NCBI RefSeq assembly: GCF_000332815.1
Contig: NZ_AOFD01000007.1
Coordinates: 1-64,000, forward strand
DNA length: 64,000 nucleotides
Source of the DNA: Arthrobacter nitrophenolicus
GTDB taxonomy: Bacteria > Actinomycetota > Actinomycetes > Actinomycetales > Micrococcaceae
Reading direction: 5' to 3'
Part shown: piece by piece, positions 31,471-40,577 of the stretch
Position numbering within the stretch: the first letter of the stretch is position 1
How the letters are laid out: every line of letters begins with the position of its first letter
Made by a program: the position numbers and the translations under genes
Notes under the pieces: model-generated
Told to the model about the DNA's origin: nothing
Seen by the model: only the letters and a program-made list of their open reading frames with translations
The model's database searches: none

Positions 31471-32360
31471 ATGACCAGTCCAGCGCTGCTGCCTCCTCCC
31501 GGCCGCCGGCCCCGGCTGATCCGGATCTCTTTCCCCCGCCGCCGCGGTCAGCCCGGCACCGGTCAAGGCGCGGCAGCCGGCTGCTCCGCCTTGGGGATGA
31601 GCTGTCCGGCGCCGCCGCCGACCTCCTGGCATTGGCCGTTCCGGTGGATTGCGTGTGCTGCGGCGCTGAAGACTTTGAACTCTGCGCCGCCTGCGACCGC
31701 CACCTCAGACGCCTGACCAGGGATCCGTTCCGCGCGGAGACCGGGGCGCCTGCGCTGATGGACATTGGCGGCAGGGTGCTGCTGCCCGTCGTAGCCGCCG
31801 GCGTTTACCGGGAGGAGCTTGCGCAGGCGCTCCTCTCGTTCAAACGGCACGGCCAACGTCAGCTCAGGAGCAGCCTTGGCCGGGCACTGGCCCGTGCTGT
31901 CCTGGCGGCGGCGGGGGAAGATCGGGCGGTATGTCTTGTCCCCGTCCCCACCAGTTCCGCGGCCTACCTGAAGAGGGGTTTCAGCCCCGTCCACCTGCTC
32001 CTGGCAGAGGTGGCGCGGGCGACGCCGGGAGTCCCTGTGGCGGACGTCCTCGGCAAGGCAGGCAGGGCGGGACTCCGGCTGGCCGGAGGGCAGAAGGGGC
32101 TCGGCCGCGGGGCCCGGGCCAAGCGTGTTCGGGGCTCTATGAAGGTCTGCCGCCGCGCCCGGGCACGGATTGCCGGACGCCGCTGCATCATCGTCGACGA
32201 CGTCCTCACTACCGGTGCCACCCTCGCCGAAGCGGCCCGGGCCTTGCACCAGGCGGGGGCCATCGTCACCGGCGCGGTGGTCCTGGCTGCGACACGCCCG
32301 CCCGACGCAGGTGCCGCCGGGGCGGATGCCTCCGGTGCCGCGGAAGCAACCATGACTTAG
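31471..32360 (+). CDS. ComF family phosphoribosyltransferase-like protein (probable N-terminal frame break)
   Basis: About 296 residues if started at ATG 31471. The conserved part carries the zinc-binding CVCCG and CAAC pairs and the phosphoribosyltransferase motif RRCIIVDDVLTTGAT. In naturally competent bacteria ComF is needed for DNA uptake; in others the role is unclear. The conserved body is in the frame of ATG 31419, but the plausible basic N-terminus MTSPALLPPPGRRPRL is in the next frame; one lost base around 31560 would join them, in the same direction as the other breaks here. If the sequence is right as read, the start is 31419 and the first 45 residues are low-complexity. Confidence 0.72.
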
Positions 32361-32533
32361 AAAAAAATAAACCGGGAAAGGATGAATAACGGATGGCTAT
32401 GAACTAACGTCGGTGGTGGGTACCAAGAACAGAATGTACCTGTCGATGGCGGCTCGGAGAGGGGCTTGACTGTCAAACAGCTCGGCCCAGCGAAGTGCCG
32501 CCGTCGTGTCACCGAAGTCATTTGGAGGGCACC

Positions 32534-33286
32534 ATGGAGTTTATGATCAGCGGACGAAATCTGACAGTTTCAGACCGGTTCCGCGAATATGCCGGGGAGA
32601 AGATCTCAAAGATCGAGTCGCTTGGAGACAAAGTCCAGCGCGTCGATGCCAAGGTCTCCAAGGAGACGAACGCCCGGCAGACCGGCGACCAGCTGACCGT
32701 TGAGGTGACAGTGTTGGGCCGTGGACCTGTGATCCGTGCCGAAGCCAGTGCCGCCGACAAGTTCGCAGCGTTCGATCTTGCTTACAACAAACTGCTTGAG
32801 CGTCTCCGCCGCGCCAAGGACCGCAAGAAGGTCCACCACGGGCGGCACACTCCGAAGGCCGTCCGTGAAGCGACCGCCACACTCGAACCTGCCAGTGCCC
32901 ATGAACCGCTTTATGTCGAGGCGAGCCACCGGAATGACGCCGCGGCAGCCCCTGCTGACAAGTCCCCGTATGACGTGGACAACGACATCCCGGCCGGCGA
33001 TTCCCCCGTGCTGATCCGCCGCAAGGTCTTTCCGGCCGCATCCCTTTCGCTGGATGACGCCGTCGACAATATGGAGCTTGTGGGCCACGATTTCTACCTC
33101 TTCGTGGACAAGGCAACCAACACGCCGTCGGTGGTCTACCGGCGCCGCGGCTGGACGTACGGTGTCATCACGCTTGACCACGAATGCGAGCCCGGGGACA
33201 CGGTTATCGAGGAGAAAATCCTTGCCTACGCTCGGATGACGCTGCAGCCAACGCCTAGGGTGGCTGCAGCCACCGGGGAGGACTGA
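32534..33286 (+). CDS. hpf: Ribosome hibernation promoting factor, long form
   Basis: 250 residues: N-terminal S30AE domain (1-105, beginning MEFMISGRNLTVSDRFREY), a linker, and a C-terminal dimerisation domain (about 185-240, PVLIRRKVF to GVITLDHE). The long form joins two 70S ribosomes into inactive 100S particles in stationary phase or hypoxia. GGAGG stands five bases before the ATG. The 170-base leader is A-rich near 32360-32390 and may hold a stress promoter, but I cannot assign a sigma factor. Confidence 0.95.
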   Translation: MEFMISGRNLTVSDRFREYAGEKISKIESLGDKVQRVDAKVSKETNARQTGDQLTVEVTVLGRGPVIRAEASAADKFAAFDLAYNKLLERLRRAKDRKKVHHGRHTPKAVREATATLEPASAHEPLYVEASHRNDAAAAPADKSPYDVDNDIPAGDSPVLIRRKVFPAASLSLDDAVDNMELVGHDFYLFVDKATNTPSVVYRRRGWTYGVITLDHECEPGDTVIEEKILAYARMTLQPTPRVAAATGED

Positions 33287-33287
33287 T

Positions 33288-34493
33288 GTGCCGCCGCTGA
33301 GCCTGGAGCAGGCACGGCGGATCGCTTTGGCAGCGCAGGGACTCCACAAAGGACGGCCCGCCGGCCCCGTGACTTCACGGACGGTGGGCCGGACCTTTGC
33401 CCAGATACAGCTGGTACAGATCGACTCCGTCAATGTGCTTTCACGCAGCCATTTCCTTCCCTTTTTCTCGCGGCTCGGCAATTACGACCGCACCATCCTG
33501 CAGCGGATGTCCGGCGTCCATCCACGCCGCATGGTGGAGTACTGGGCCCACGAGGCGAGCTACATACGTCCCGAGCACTACCATGATCTCCTGCTCTGGC
33601 AGCGGCGCGCCTGGGTTGGCGCAGGACGGATGGATCCTGGCCAACGAGCCGCCATTGCCGCCAAAATACTCGACACCCTCGCGAACAGCCGCCCCCTGAC
33701 TGCTTCGGAACTGACCGCCAGGATTGGCCATATCGAGGAAAGACAGGAACTGAACTGGGGCTGGAACTGGAATGCAGTTAAGCGGGTGCTGGAGCATCTG
33801 TTCGAGGAGGGCCTGGTCTCCGCGGCCGCACGGACAGAACAGTTCGAGCGCAAGTACACACTGACTCCCAGAGTGCTGCCCCACCTGGACCGGAACGGGG
33901 ACCCGGATCCGGCAGGCGCGCTGCACCGCCTTACGGAGGCGGCAGCCCAGGCGCACGGTATTGGAAGCATCCGGTGTTTCGCCGACTACTTCCGCACGCC
34001 GGTCAAGGCAACGGCCCAGTCCGTTGAGCATCTGGTGCGCACGGGCAGGCTTGAGCCGGTAAAAGTGGCCGGCTGGAACCGAGACGTCTACCGGCACGTG
34101 GAAGCCGTGCTGCCGCGGCGGGCCGTGGGGCGCGCCCTGCTCAGCCCGTTCGACTCGCTGGTCTTCGAGCGCCGCCGGCTCGAGGAACTGTTCGGGTTCC
34201 ACTACAGGATCGAGATCTACACGCCGGAACATAAAAGGCGGTTTGGCTACTACGTCCTTCCGTTCCTCCTCCGCGACAGGATCGTCGCCCGCGTGGACCT
34301 GAAGGCCGACCGCGCCGGCGGGAAGCTGCTGGCGAGGTCCGCCTTTGCCGAGCCGGAAGCCCCGGCGGACACCGCCGTCGAACTCGCCGCGGAGCTGGCC
34401 CTCATGGCCCAGTGGCTGGGGCTGGGGAAGGTGGAGGTGCAGCCCACGGGCGACCTGGCGCCGGACCTCGCCAAAGCCGTGGCGCTCGGATAG
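33288..34493 (+). CDS. YcaQ/AlkX-like winged-helix DNA glycosylase
   Basis: 401 residues of the HTH_42 (YcaQ) family, with three winged-helix units and the conserved Gln-x-Asp in VQIDSVNVL near 45, which carries the catalytic residues in known members. Characterised relatives unhook DNA interstrand crosslinks or protect streptomycetes from their own alkylating antibiotics. The GTG start has GGGGAGGA seven bases upstream and begins one base after the hpf stop, so it is co-transcribed with hpf. Confidence 0.85.
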   Translation: MPPLSLEQARRIALAAQGLHKGRPAGPVTSRTVGRTFAQIQLVQIDSVNVLSRSHFLPFFSRLGNYDRTILQRMSGVHPRRMVEYWAHEASYIRPEHYHDLLLWQRRAWVGAGRMDPGQRAAIAAKILDTLANSRPLTASELTARIGHIEERQELNWGWNWNAVKRVLEHLFEEGLVSAAARTEQFERKYTLTPRVLPHLDRNGDPDPAGALHRLTEAAAQAHGIGSIRCFADYFRTPVKATAQSVEHLVRTGRLEPVKVAGWNRDVYRHVEAVLPRRAVGRALLSPFDSLVFERRRLEELFGFHYRIEIYTPEHKRRFGYYVLPFLLRDRIVARVDLKADRAGGKLLARSAFAEPEAPADTAVELAAELALMAQWLGLGKVEVQPTGDLAPDLAKAVALG

Positions 34494-34542
34494 ACGAGTA
34501 TCAGCTCTGAGGGAAACCGGCGTCTGCCGGTGGTCTCTCCCG

Positions 34543-34548
34543 TAGACT
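34543..34548 (+). promoter_or_regulatory. Candidate -10 box for secA
   Basis: TAGACT, 44 bases before the GTG of secA, in the 99-base gap after the YcaQ-like gene. No good -35 is visible. Confidence 0.4.
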
Positions 34549-34592
34549 AAAAACGCCAGAATTCGGCGGCATGAGACTGGGAGCATTTTCAC

Positions 34593-37332
34593 GTGGCATC
34601 ACTTATCGAAAAACTACTCCGCACGGGTGACAAAAAAACCCTGCGGCAACTGCGGAACTATGCCGACTCCATCAATGCACTCGAAGACTCGTTCAAGACC
34701 TTCACCGACGCTGAACTTCGCGAGGAAACGGACCGTCTGCGCGAACGGCACCAGGACGGCGAGAAACTGGACGACCTGCTTCCGGAGGCCTTCGCCGCGG
34801 TCAGGGAAGCCTCGTCCCGGACCCTGGGCATGCGGCACTTCGACGTCCAGCTGATGGGTGGCGCCGCCCTGCACCTTGGCAACATCGCCGAAATGAAGAC
34901 CGGTGAAGGCAAGACCCTGGTGGCAACCGCTCCTGCCTACCTGAACGCCCTCGCCGGCAAGGGTGTTCACGTGGTCACCGTGAACGACTACCTGGCCGAA
35001 TACCAGTCCGACCTGATGGGCCGCGTCTACCGGTTCCTGGGCCTGACCAGCGGATGCATCCTGTCCAACCAGGATCCTTCGGTGCGGCGCCAGCAGTATG
35101 CAGCCGACATCACGTACGGCACCAACAATGAGTTCGGGTTCGACTACCTGCGGGACAACATGGCCTGGGACCGGAACGAACTTGTCCAGCGCGGGCACCA
35201 CTTCGCGATCGTGGACGAGGTGGACTCCATCCTGATTGACGAAGCACGTACGCCACTGATCATCTCCGGCCCTGCCCAGGGCGACACCAACCGGTGGTAC
35301 AGCGAGTTCGCAAAGGTTGTTCTCCGGCTCCAGCCCGAGAAGGACTACGAGGTCGATGAGAAAAAGCGGACGGTCGGCGTGCTGGAGAGCGGCATCGAGA
35401 AAGTCGAGGACTACCTCGGTATTTCCAACCTCTACGAATCGGCAAACACTCCGCTGATCGGTTTCCTCAACAACGCCATTAAGGCGAAGGAACTGTTCAA
35501 GCGGGACAAGGACTACGTCATCCTCGACGGCGAGGTCCTGATCGTTGATGAGCACACGGGCCGCATCCTGGCCGGGCGCCGCTACAACGAGGGCATGCAC
35601 CAGGCGATCGAGGCCAAGGAAGGCGTCGAAATCAAGGCCGAGAACCAGACGCTGGCCACCGTGACCCTGCAGAACTACTTCCGCATGTACGCCAAGCTTT
35701 CCGGCATGACCGGTACCGCGGAAACCGAGGCCGCCGAGTTCATGAGCACCTACAAGCTCGGCGTCGTGCCCATTCCCACGAACCGGGATATGCAGCGCAT
35801 CGACCAGCCGGACCTGGTCTTCAAGAACGAGACCGTCAAATTCGACGCCGTGGTGCGTGACATCGCCGAACGCCACGAAAAGGGCCAGCCCGTCCTGGTG
35901 GGCACCACCAGCGTCGAAAAGAGCGAATACCTGTCCCGGCTCCTTGCCAAGGAAGGCATCCGGCACGAGGTCCTCAACGCAAGAACCATGCCCGCGAGGC
36001 TGCCATCGTTGCCCAGGCCGGCCGCAAGGCGCCGTCACCGTGGCTACCAACATGGCCGGCCGCGGTACGGACATCATGCTGGGCGGCAACGCAGAATTCA
36101 CCGCTGTTGCAGAACTCGCAAAGCGGGGTCTGGACCCGGAGGAAAATTCGGAGGAGTACGAGTCCGCGTGGCCTGCCGCCCTCGAATCAGCCAAGCAGTC
36201 GGTCAAGGACGAACATGAGGAAGTGCTGAACCTTGGCGGCCTCTACGTCCTGGGCACGGAGCGGCACGAGTCCCGCCGCATCGACAACCAGCTCCGCGGC
36301 CGGTCCGGCCGCCAGGGAGACCCGGGCGAGTCCCGCTTCTACCTGTCCCTGACCGATGACCTGATGCGGCTGTTCAACTCCGGTGCTGCCGAACGCCTCA
36401 TGAACAGCTCGGTACCGGACGACGTCGCGCTCGAATCCAAGCTTGTCTCGCGCGCCATCGCCTCTGCCCAGGGACAGGTGGAAGGCCGCAACGCCGAGCA
36501 GCGCAAGAACGTGCTGAAGTACGACGACGTCCTGAACCGCCAGCGCGAGGCCATCTACAGCGACCGGCGCCGCATCCTGGAAGGCGACGACCTGCACGAG
36601 AAGGTGCAGTTCTTCGTCGAGGACACCATCACGGCCCTGATCAACGACGCAACGGCAGAAGGGAACGGCGACGACTGGGACTTCCAGCAGCTCTGGACCA
36701 ACCTGAAGACGCTCTACCCTGTCACCGTCACTGCCGAGGAAATCATCGAAGAGGCCGGCGGCAAGTCAAGGGTCACTGTCGAAATGCTGAAGGAAGAGCT
36801 GCTGTCCGACGCCCGCCTGGTGTACCAGGCGCGGGAGGAAGCCCTCGGCTCCGAGAGCATGCGGGAGCTGGAGCGCCGCGTGGTCCTGTCCGTCATCGGG
36901 CGCAAGTGGCAGGAACACCTCTACGAGATGGATTACCTCAAGGAAGGCATCGGCCTGCGCGCCATGGCGCAGCGCGACCCGCTCGTTGAGTACCAGCGTG
37001 AAGGTTTTGTCCTGTTCCAGAGCATGATGGAGGCCATCCGCGAGGAAAGCGTGGGGTTCCTGTTCAACCTGGAAGTGGAAGTCACCCCAGCCCAGGACGT
37101 CGTGGTGCCGGACGCGGCCGGCGGACATACCGAGCACGTTGAGCCTCAGGTGAAAGCGGCCGGCCTGGAAGCGCCGGAAAAGCCTGCGCAGCTGCAGTAC
37201 ACGGCACCGAGCGAAAGCGGCGGAACCCAGACCCGCGTCGAGACCCGCTCGTCCGGCCGTTCCGGAAATCCCGCCAAGGCAGCGGCACAGGATGCGGCCC
37301 GGCGTTCCACGGGCAAGAAGAAGCGCCGCTGA
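34593..37332 (+). CDS. secA: Preprotein translocase ATPase SecA (two frame breaks)
   Basis: About 913 residues after repair. Walker A MKTGEGKT near 104, DEVD box in [17 protein letters not shown], the preprotein-binding domain, the helicase-2 motifs [16 protein letters not shown] and [15 protein letters not shown], and the helical scaffold/wing. The tail is Ala/Lys-rich (STGKKKRR) with no Cys-rich zinc motif. It drives Sec export and is essential. One A is missing at about 35981 (GCAAGAACC for GCAAAGAACC) and one G at about 36029 (AAGGCGCC for AAGGGCGCC); together they scramble only 16 codons. Start GTG with GGGAG ten bases upstream. This looks like the housekeeping SecA1. Confidence 0.96.
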
Positions 37333-37377
37333 ACCAGCAATTGTTGATGTAGCGCTGCCGGATGGCACGCAGCACAG

Positions 37378-37408
37378 GAGGCAGGTCCGCAAGTTCCGGA
37401 CCTGCCTC
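37378..37408 (+). terminator. Terminator after secA
   Basis: Perfect 12-bp stem (GAGGCAGGTCCG at 37378-37389 with 37397-37408), 7-base loop, then TTGTCT. It also lies just after the stop of the convergent Rv3235-family gene. Confidence 0.88.
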
Positions 37409-37445
37409 TTGTCTACGCATCAGCCGATGACAAGTTCGGTCACCC

Positions 37446-37922
37446 TCACACTTGCTTGCTGCGCTCCAGCCGGACGGCGACGGCGCGGGCACGGACGTCA
37501 TCCACCACCACCGCGCTTGCTTCGAAAACACCTTCGGCGACTTCGCAGACGCGGACCGAGCGGACGATGGAATTCCGGTGGAGGCGGGCCAGCGCGGGGT
37601 TTCCGGTGCGGGTTATCTCCCGCCTGATGAGGGAAGCCCGATGCTGCAGATTTCCCAGGCATCGCGGATCCAGCCGACGGGCCAGTTGGTGGACGGGCCG
37701 GATCCCCGCCAGTACTTCCATCGCGGCCTGGACTGTGCCGCGGGCTATGGCCCGTACCTCTGCTGTTTCGTCCACTGCCCGAAGCTCCGGTGCATTGGGA
37801 GGCCGCGGCGTCCTGCTGCGGCCGTGGTCCATCTGAGCTCCCGCTGTTCTGGGGGCGCGTCCTGTTCCCGGTTTGCTGGCTGTTGGTCCCTGGACGGCAC
37901 GGATTGGCGTGACGGCAGACAT
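37446..37922 (-). CDS. Rv3235-family protein
   Basis: 158 residues: a disordered basic leader (1-45), then the small alpha/beta domain of the actinobacterial Rv3235 family (AMEVLAGIRPVHQLARRLD near 70, ending ARAVAVRLERSKQV). Function is unknown; the family is often found near secA, as here. AAGGGGAA precedes the ATG by about four bases. Confidence 0.82.
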   Translation of the reverse strand: MSAVTPIRAVQGPTASKPGTGRAPRTAGAQMDHGRSRTPRPPNAPELRAVDETAEVRAIARGTVQAAMEVLAGIRPVHQLARRLDPRCLGNLQHRASLIRREITRTGNPALARLHRNSIVRSVRVCEVAEGVFEASAVVVDDVRARAVAVRLERSKQV

Positions 37923-38005
37923 GGGTTCCCCTTTGGTATTGGTTTCGTTTTTTGGATTCGTGCCTCTGGTGCCGCCGGGCCGCGTTCCTGCAGGGTGACG
38001 GCTGG

Positions 38006-38812
38006 TTACGCAGGTGCCGGCGGCAGCAGGATCTGTCCCGGCAGAAGGACATCCGGGTTCTGGCCAATGAGTTCCTTGTTGGCTTCATACCAGCGCGGCC
38101 ATTCGAGGGCTATGTCCACGTCCGACGCCCCGTGCCCCAGATGATTCGCCACAATCGTCCACAGACTGTCGCCGGCAAGGACGGTGACGCCTCCGGCAGG
38201 CCAACCCGTTGCACGTGAGGAGAACCCGCCCCGCACGGGGGACGCGGCCAGCGGCCCAGGTTCGACGACGGGTTCCCGCGGCTGCCACCCGGGTTCAACC
38301 GTTGACGGGGGAGCGGGGCTGGAAGGGGCCTTAGAGGCCTTTGCAGCAGAGGGTCGGGCGGCTTGTGGCTGAGCCAGGGAGTCTTTCCCGGCGGCAGATG
38401 AGGTGCTTTCCTGACCTTGGCTTGTGGGTAACCATTCAGGCCCCGGTACTGCCGCGTTGGCAGCAGCGCCCGACAAGAGCTGGAACGACACTGTGGCAAT
38501 GACCAGCCGCCGCATAAAAGCCGGAGACATCCTGCCTGCCGCTGCTGCGGCACGCCCCCTGCCACGTCTCTCAAACATCACACTGGCTGTCGCACAGGCG
38601 AGGGAAGCGAACCACCAGAGGAGGAGGACAGTACCGAAGGCTGCTGCGCCCGCCCCCAGAATCTGGTCCAGAGTGAACTGATGGTTCCGTGCCATGGATT
38701 CCTGCCATTGGCCGAGAAGTCCCGCTCCGATGGCGAGAAGCAGCCCGCCCAGGAGCAGCAGGGTGGCGGCCATCACAGCGTCCGCGCCGAGGGTGGTGCC
38801 CGGTCGTGCCAT
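38006..38812 (-). CDS. LysM domain membrane protein
   Basis: 268 residues. Transmembrane helices at about 12-34, 48-75 and 98-122 are followed by a Pro/Ser/Ala-rich extracytoplasmic linker and a C-terminal LysM domain (VTVLAGDSLWTIVANHLG to LLPGQILLPP, about 208-265) that should bind peptidoglycan. AGGGGA lies six bases before the ATG. It is divergent from the Sm-like gene; the AT-rich gap between them carries repeats listed separately. Confidence 0.88.
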   Translation of the reverse strand: MARPGTTLGADAVMAATLLLLGGLLLAIGAGLLGQWQESMARNHQFTLDQILGAGAAAFGTVLLLWWFASLACATASVMFERRGRGRAAAAAGRMSPAFMRRLVIATVSFQLLSGAAANAAVPGPEWLPTSQGQESTSSAAGKDSLAQPQAARPSAAKASKAPSSPAPPSTVEPGWQPREPVVEPGPLAASPVRGGFSSRATGWPAGGVTVLAGDSLWTIVANHLGHGASDVDIALEWPRWYEANKELIGQNPDVLLPGQILLPPAPA

Positions 38813-38828
38813 CTAAGTCCCCTTTAAT

Positions 38829-38880
38829 GCACTTTGATGCAGTTTGATACTGACTGAATCAGTTTGCTCGCATATTTGCG
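38829..38880. promoter_or_regulatory. AT-rich operator-like repeats between LysM and Sm-like genes
   Basis: Two adjacent 10-base repeats differing by one base (GCACTTTGAT 38829-38838, GCAGTTTGAT 38839-38848), then the inverted repeat ACTGA-N5-TCAGT (38849-38863) and CGCA-TATT-TGCG (38869-38880). The base composition contrasts sharply with the surrounding GC-rich DNA, which suggests protein binding and promoter function. Confidence 0.45.
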
Positions 38881-38939
38881 TGTTTGTCCAGACGCTGGAG
38901 CATGGAAATTGTTTTGTTGACCGGCCGGGGATGCGGCCC

Positions 38940-38945
38940 TACTCT
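38940..38945 (+). promoter_or_regulatory. -10 box of leaderless promoter for the Sm-like gene
   Basis: TACTCT ends six bases (GGCCGG) before the ATG at 38952; no Shine-Dalgarno. Confidence 0.5.
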
Positions 38946-38951
38946 GGCCGG

Positions 38952-39520
38952 ATGCGCTGGGATGCACTCTTCAATGACATGGAAAGCCAGATGGCGGAAT
39001 CGGACCGGCTGTCACTCGACGCCGAGGTCAATGAACGCGCCAAGGTGGAGGAGGTGGAGCTGGGGCTGGCCGACAGATTGCGATCGGCACTCGGCTGCTT
39101 GGTCACTGTGCACCTGTCCGGCGGGGAAACGCTGCACGGCACACTGGCGCACGCCGGAGCGGACGCCCTGGTGCTCCATGACGATCCACACCAGATCCTG
39201 GTTCCCTACGCCGCGGCGGCCCGATATGTGGGCCTGGGCAGGTTCTCGCATTCCGAGCCGTCGAAGGTGCGCCGCGGGTTGGGTCTCGCGCACTCTCTGC
39301 GTGCCTCGCGAGGGACCGGGCGGTTCTTACCGTTACCTTGGGGTACGGCGCCGGCCCCGTCCGCCTGGAAGGGGTCATCGACAGGGTGGGAAGGGACTAC
39401 TTCGACCTCGCGGCAGTGGTTCCCGGGGAACCGCGGCGAAGCGTTCACGTCACGGGCGTTTCGAGCATTCCATTCGCGGCGCTGGCAGCCATCAGGTCGC
39501 CCCTTCTGCGGGACATGTGA
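38952..39520 (+). CDS. Tandem Sm-like (Hfq-like fold) protein, frameshifted
   Basis: About 189 residues after repair; the function is not established. An acidic N-terminal helix (1-45) is followed by two similar units. Unit 1 (about 47-100): VTVHLSGGETLHGTLAHAG, ALVLHD, ILVPYAAAARY. Unit 2 (about 118-186): LTVTLGYGAGPVRLEGVIDRVGRDYFDLA, then SSIPFAALAAI. Each has the order beta-VxVxL, Gly, GxL/I, xxxG, strand, then I/L-P-Y/F-A-A, which recalls Sm/Hfq or similar small beta barrels. One C is missing at about 39304 (GCCTCGC for GCCCTCGC), which hides unit 2. The ATG fits a leaderless start. The fold call is by eye. Confidence 0.6.
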
Positions 39521-39558
39521 CAGGCCCGGCCGGTAGGCCTGTGGTTGCGCGTGCCTGG

Positions 39559-39774
39559 TCAGACAGACCGGGACTTGGACTCCTGGATCATGCGGCTGGC
39601 CTCGGCGTAGCGCTCCTCGATGTACTGCTCGAGCATTTTCTCTTCGACACGCCACTGGCCCCGGCCGCCCACCTGGATAGCCTTCAGTTCTCCGCTTCGC
39701 ACCAGTGCGTACGCGGCAGGCGAATTGATCTGGAGCTGCTCAGCGACATCCGCGAGCGTCAGGAACCTGGGCAT
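39559..39774 (-). CDS. Small excisionase-type HTH DNA-binding protein
   Basis: 71 residues, HTH_17/MerR-like winged helix: LTLADVAEQLQINSPAAYALVRSGELKAIQVGGRGQWRV is split between the HTH and wing, followed by a helical tail. Such proteins act as small transcription regulators or excisionases; no integrase is nearby, so a chromosomal regulator is more likely. GGAGG lies only one base before the ATG, closer than usual. It is convergent with the Sm-like gene and divergent from the SAF gene, which it might regulate. Confidence 0.8.
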   Translation of the reverse strand: MPRFLTLADVAEQLQINSPAAYALVRSGELKAIQVGGRGQWRVEEKMLEQYIEERYAEASRMIQESKSRSV

Positions 39775-39926
39775 GCCTCCATTTTGCCATCACTTGGCTC
39801 ACTTTGCGTCCGTTATCCACAGATTGGCATTGTTTGCGCCAATGACTTTCGTTTGGCAGCCCTTGCCGCAACAATGAGGTGTCCGGCCGCAACGGGGGTG
39901 CCGGCGCTACCAGGGGGAGAAGCGGC

Positions 39927-40577
39927 ATGGTTCCAGAATCGACGGCCACGGCCACGGCTGCGCGCCTGAGGCGCCCCTCTTGGAAAGATCCCCGCCTGCT
40001 GGTGGGCATACTGCTGGTCCTCGTGTCCGTGGCAGGCGTGGTCTTCCTGGTCAACGGTGCGGACCGGACGACGGAGGTTTACGCAGCCCGTGACGGCATC
40101 GCCGTGGGAGAGCAGCTCACCCCCGAAAACGTTGTCCGGGCCAAGGTCCGGCTGGGTGAAACCGAGCAGCACTACATCCCCGTCAAATCCGGTTTGCCGG
40201 AGGGGATGGTGGCCGTGCAGCGGATCGGCAAGGACCAGTTGGTTCCCCGGGCAAGCCTGGGTGAAGTAGATGACCTTGACCGCAAACCGGTGGCCATCAG
40301 CGTCGAGGGGACCCTGCCGTCGCAGGCTGTGGCAGGTGCAAGGGTTGACGTGTGGGTTGCCCAGCCTGATGCGAAGAACGGCTTCAGCGAGCCAAAGCTC
40401 CTTCTTCCCGGAGCTGAGATTGCTGAGGTGGCAGAAGGTTCTTCTGCCCTCGGTTCCACTAAAACAACCGTGCTCATGGTCCTCGTGGAGGACGGCCAGA
40501 TGCCGGCTCTGCTCGGCGCACAGGCCAACGACGCGAAGATCTCGGTTGTCTGGAATCCGGGCGGCGGAACGCGATGA
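39927..40577 (+). CDS. SAF domain membrane protein (CpaB-like)
   Basis: 216 residues. One transmembrane helix at 23-43, then a SAF domain (about 49-110, EVYAARDGIAVGEQLTPENV) and a beta-rich C-terminal region, the architecture of CpaB/RcpC-type proteins of Flp (Tad) pili. GGGGGAGAAG lies upstream of the ATG. The stop overlaps the CpaE-like gene by four bases. No secretin is expected in a Gram-positive, so its role may be at the membrane or in the wall. Confidence 0.8.
   Translation: MVPESTATATAARLRRPSWKDPRLLVGILLVLVSVAGVVFLVNGADRTTEVYAARDGIAVGEQLTPENVVRAKVRLGETEQHYIPVKSGLPEGMVAVQRIGKDQLVPRASLGEVDDLDRKPVAISVEGTLPSQAVAGARVDVWVAQPDAKNGFSEPKLLLPGAEIAEVAEGSSALGSTKTTVLMVLVEDGQMPALLGAQANDAKISVVWNPGGGTR

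Noticed and set aside
34614-36206. 530-residue minus-strand open frame over secA
   Set aside because: Long only because of third-position GC in secA; composition rich in Val, His and Gln with no recognisable fold.
39559-39774. Excisionase of a mobile element
   Set aside because: The HTH type is shared with excisionases, but there is no integrase, attachment repeat or other mobile gene nearby; a chromosomal regulator is the better reading.
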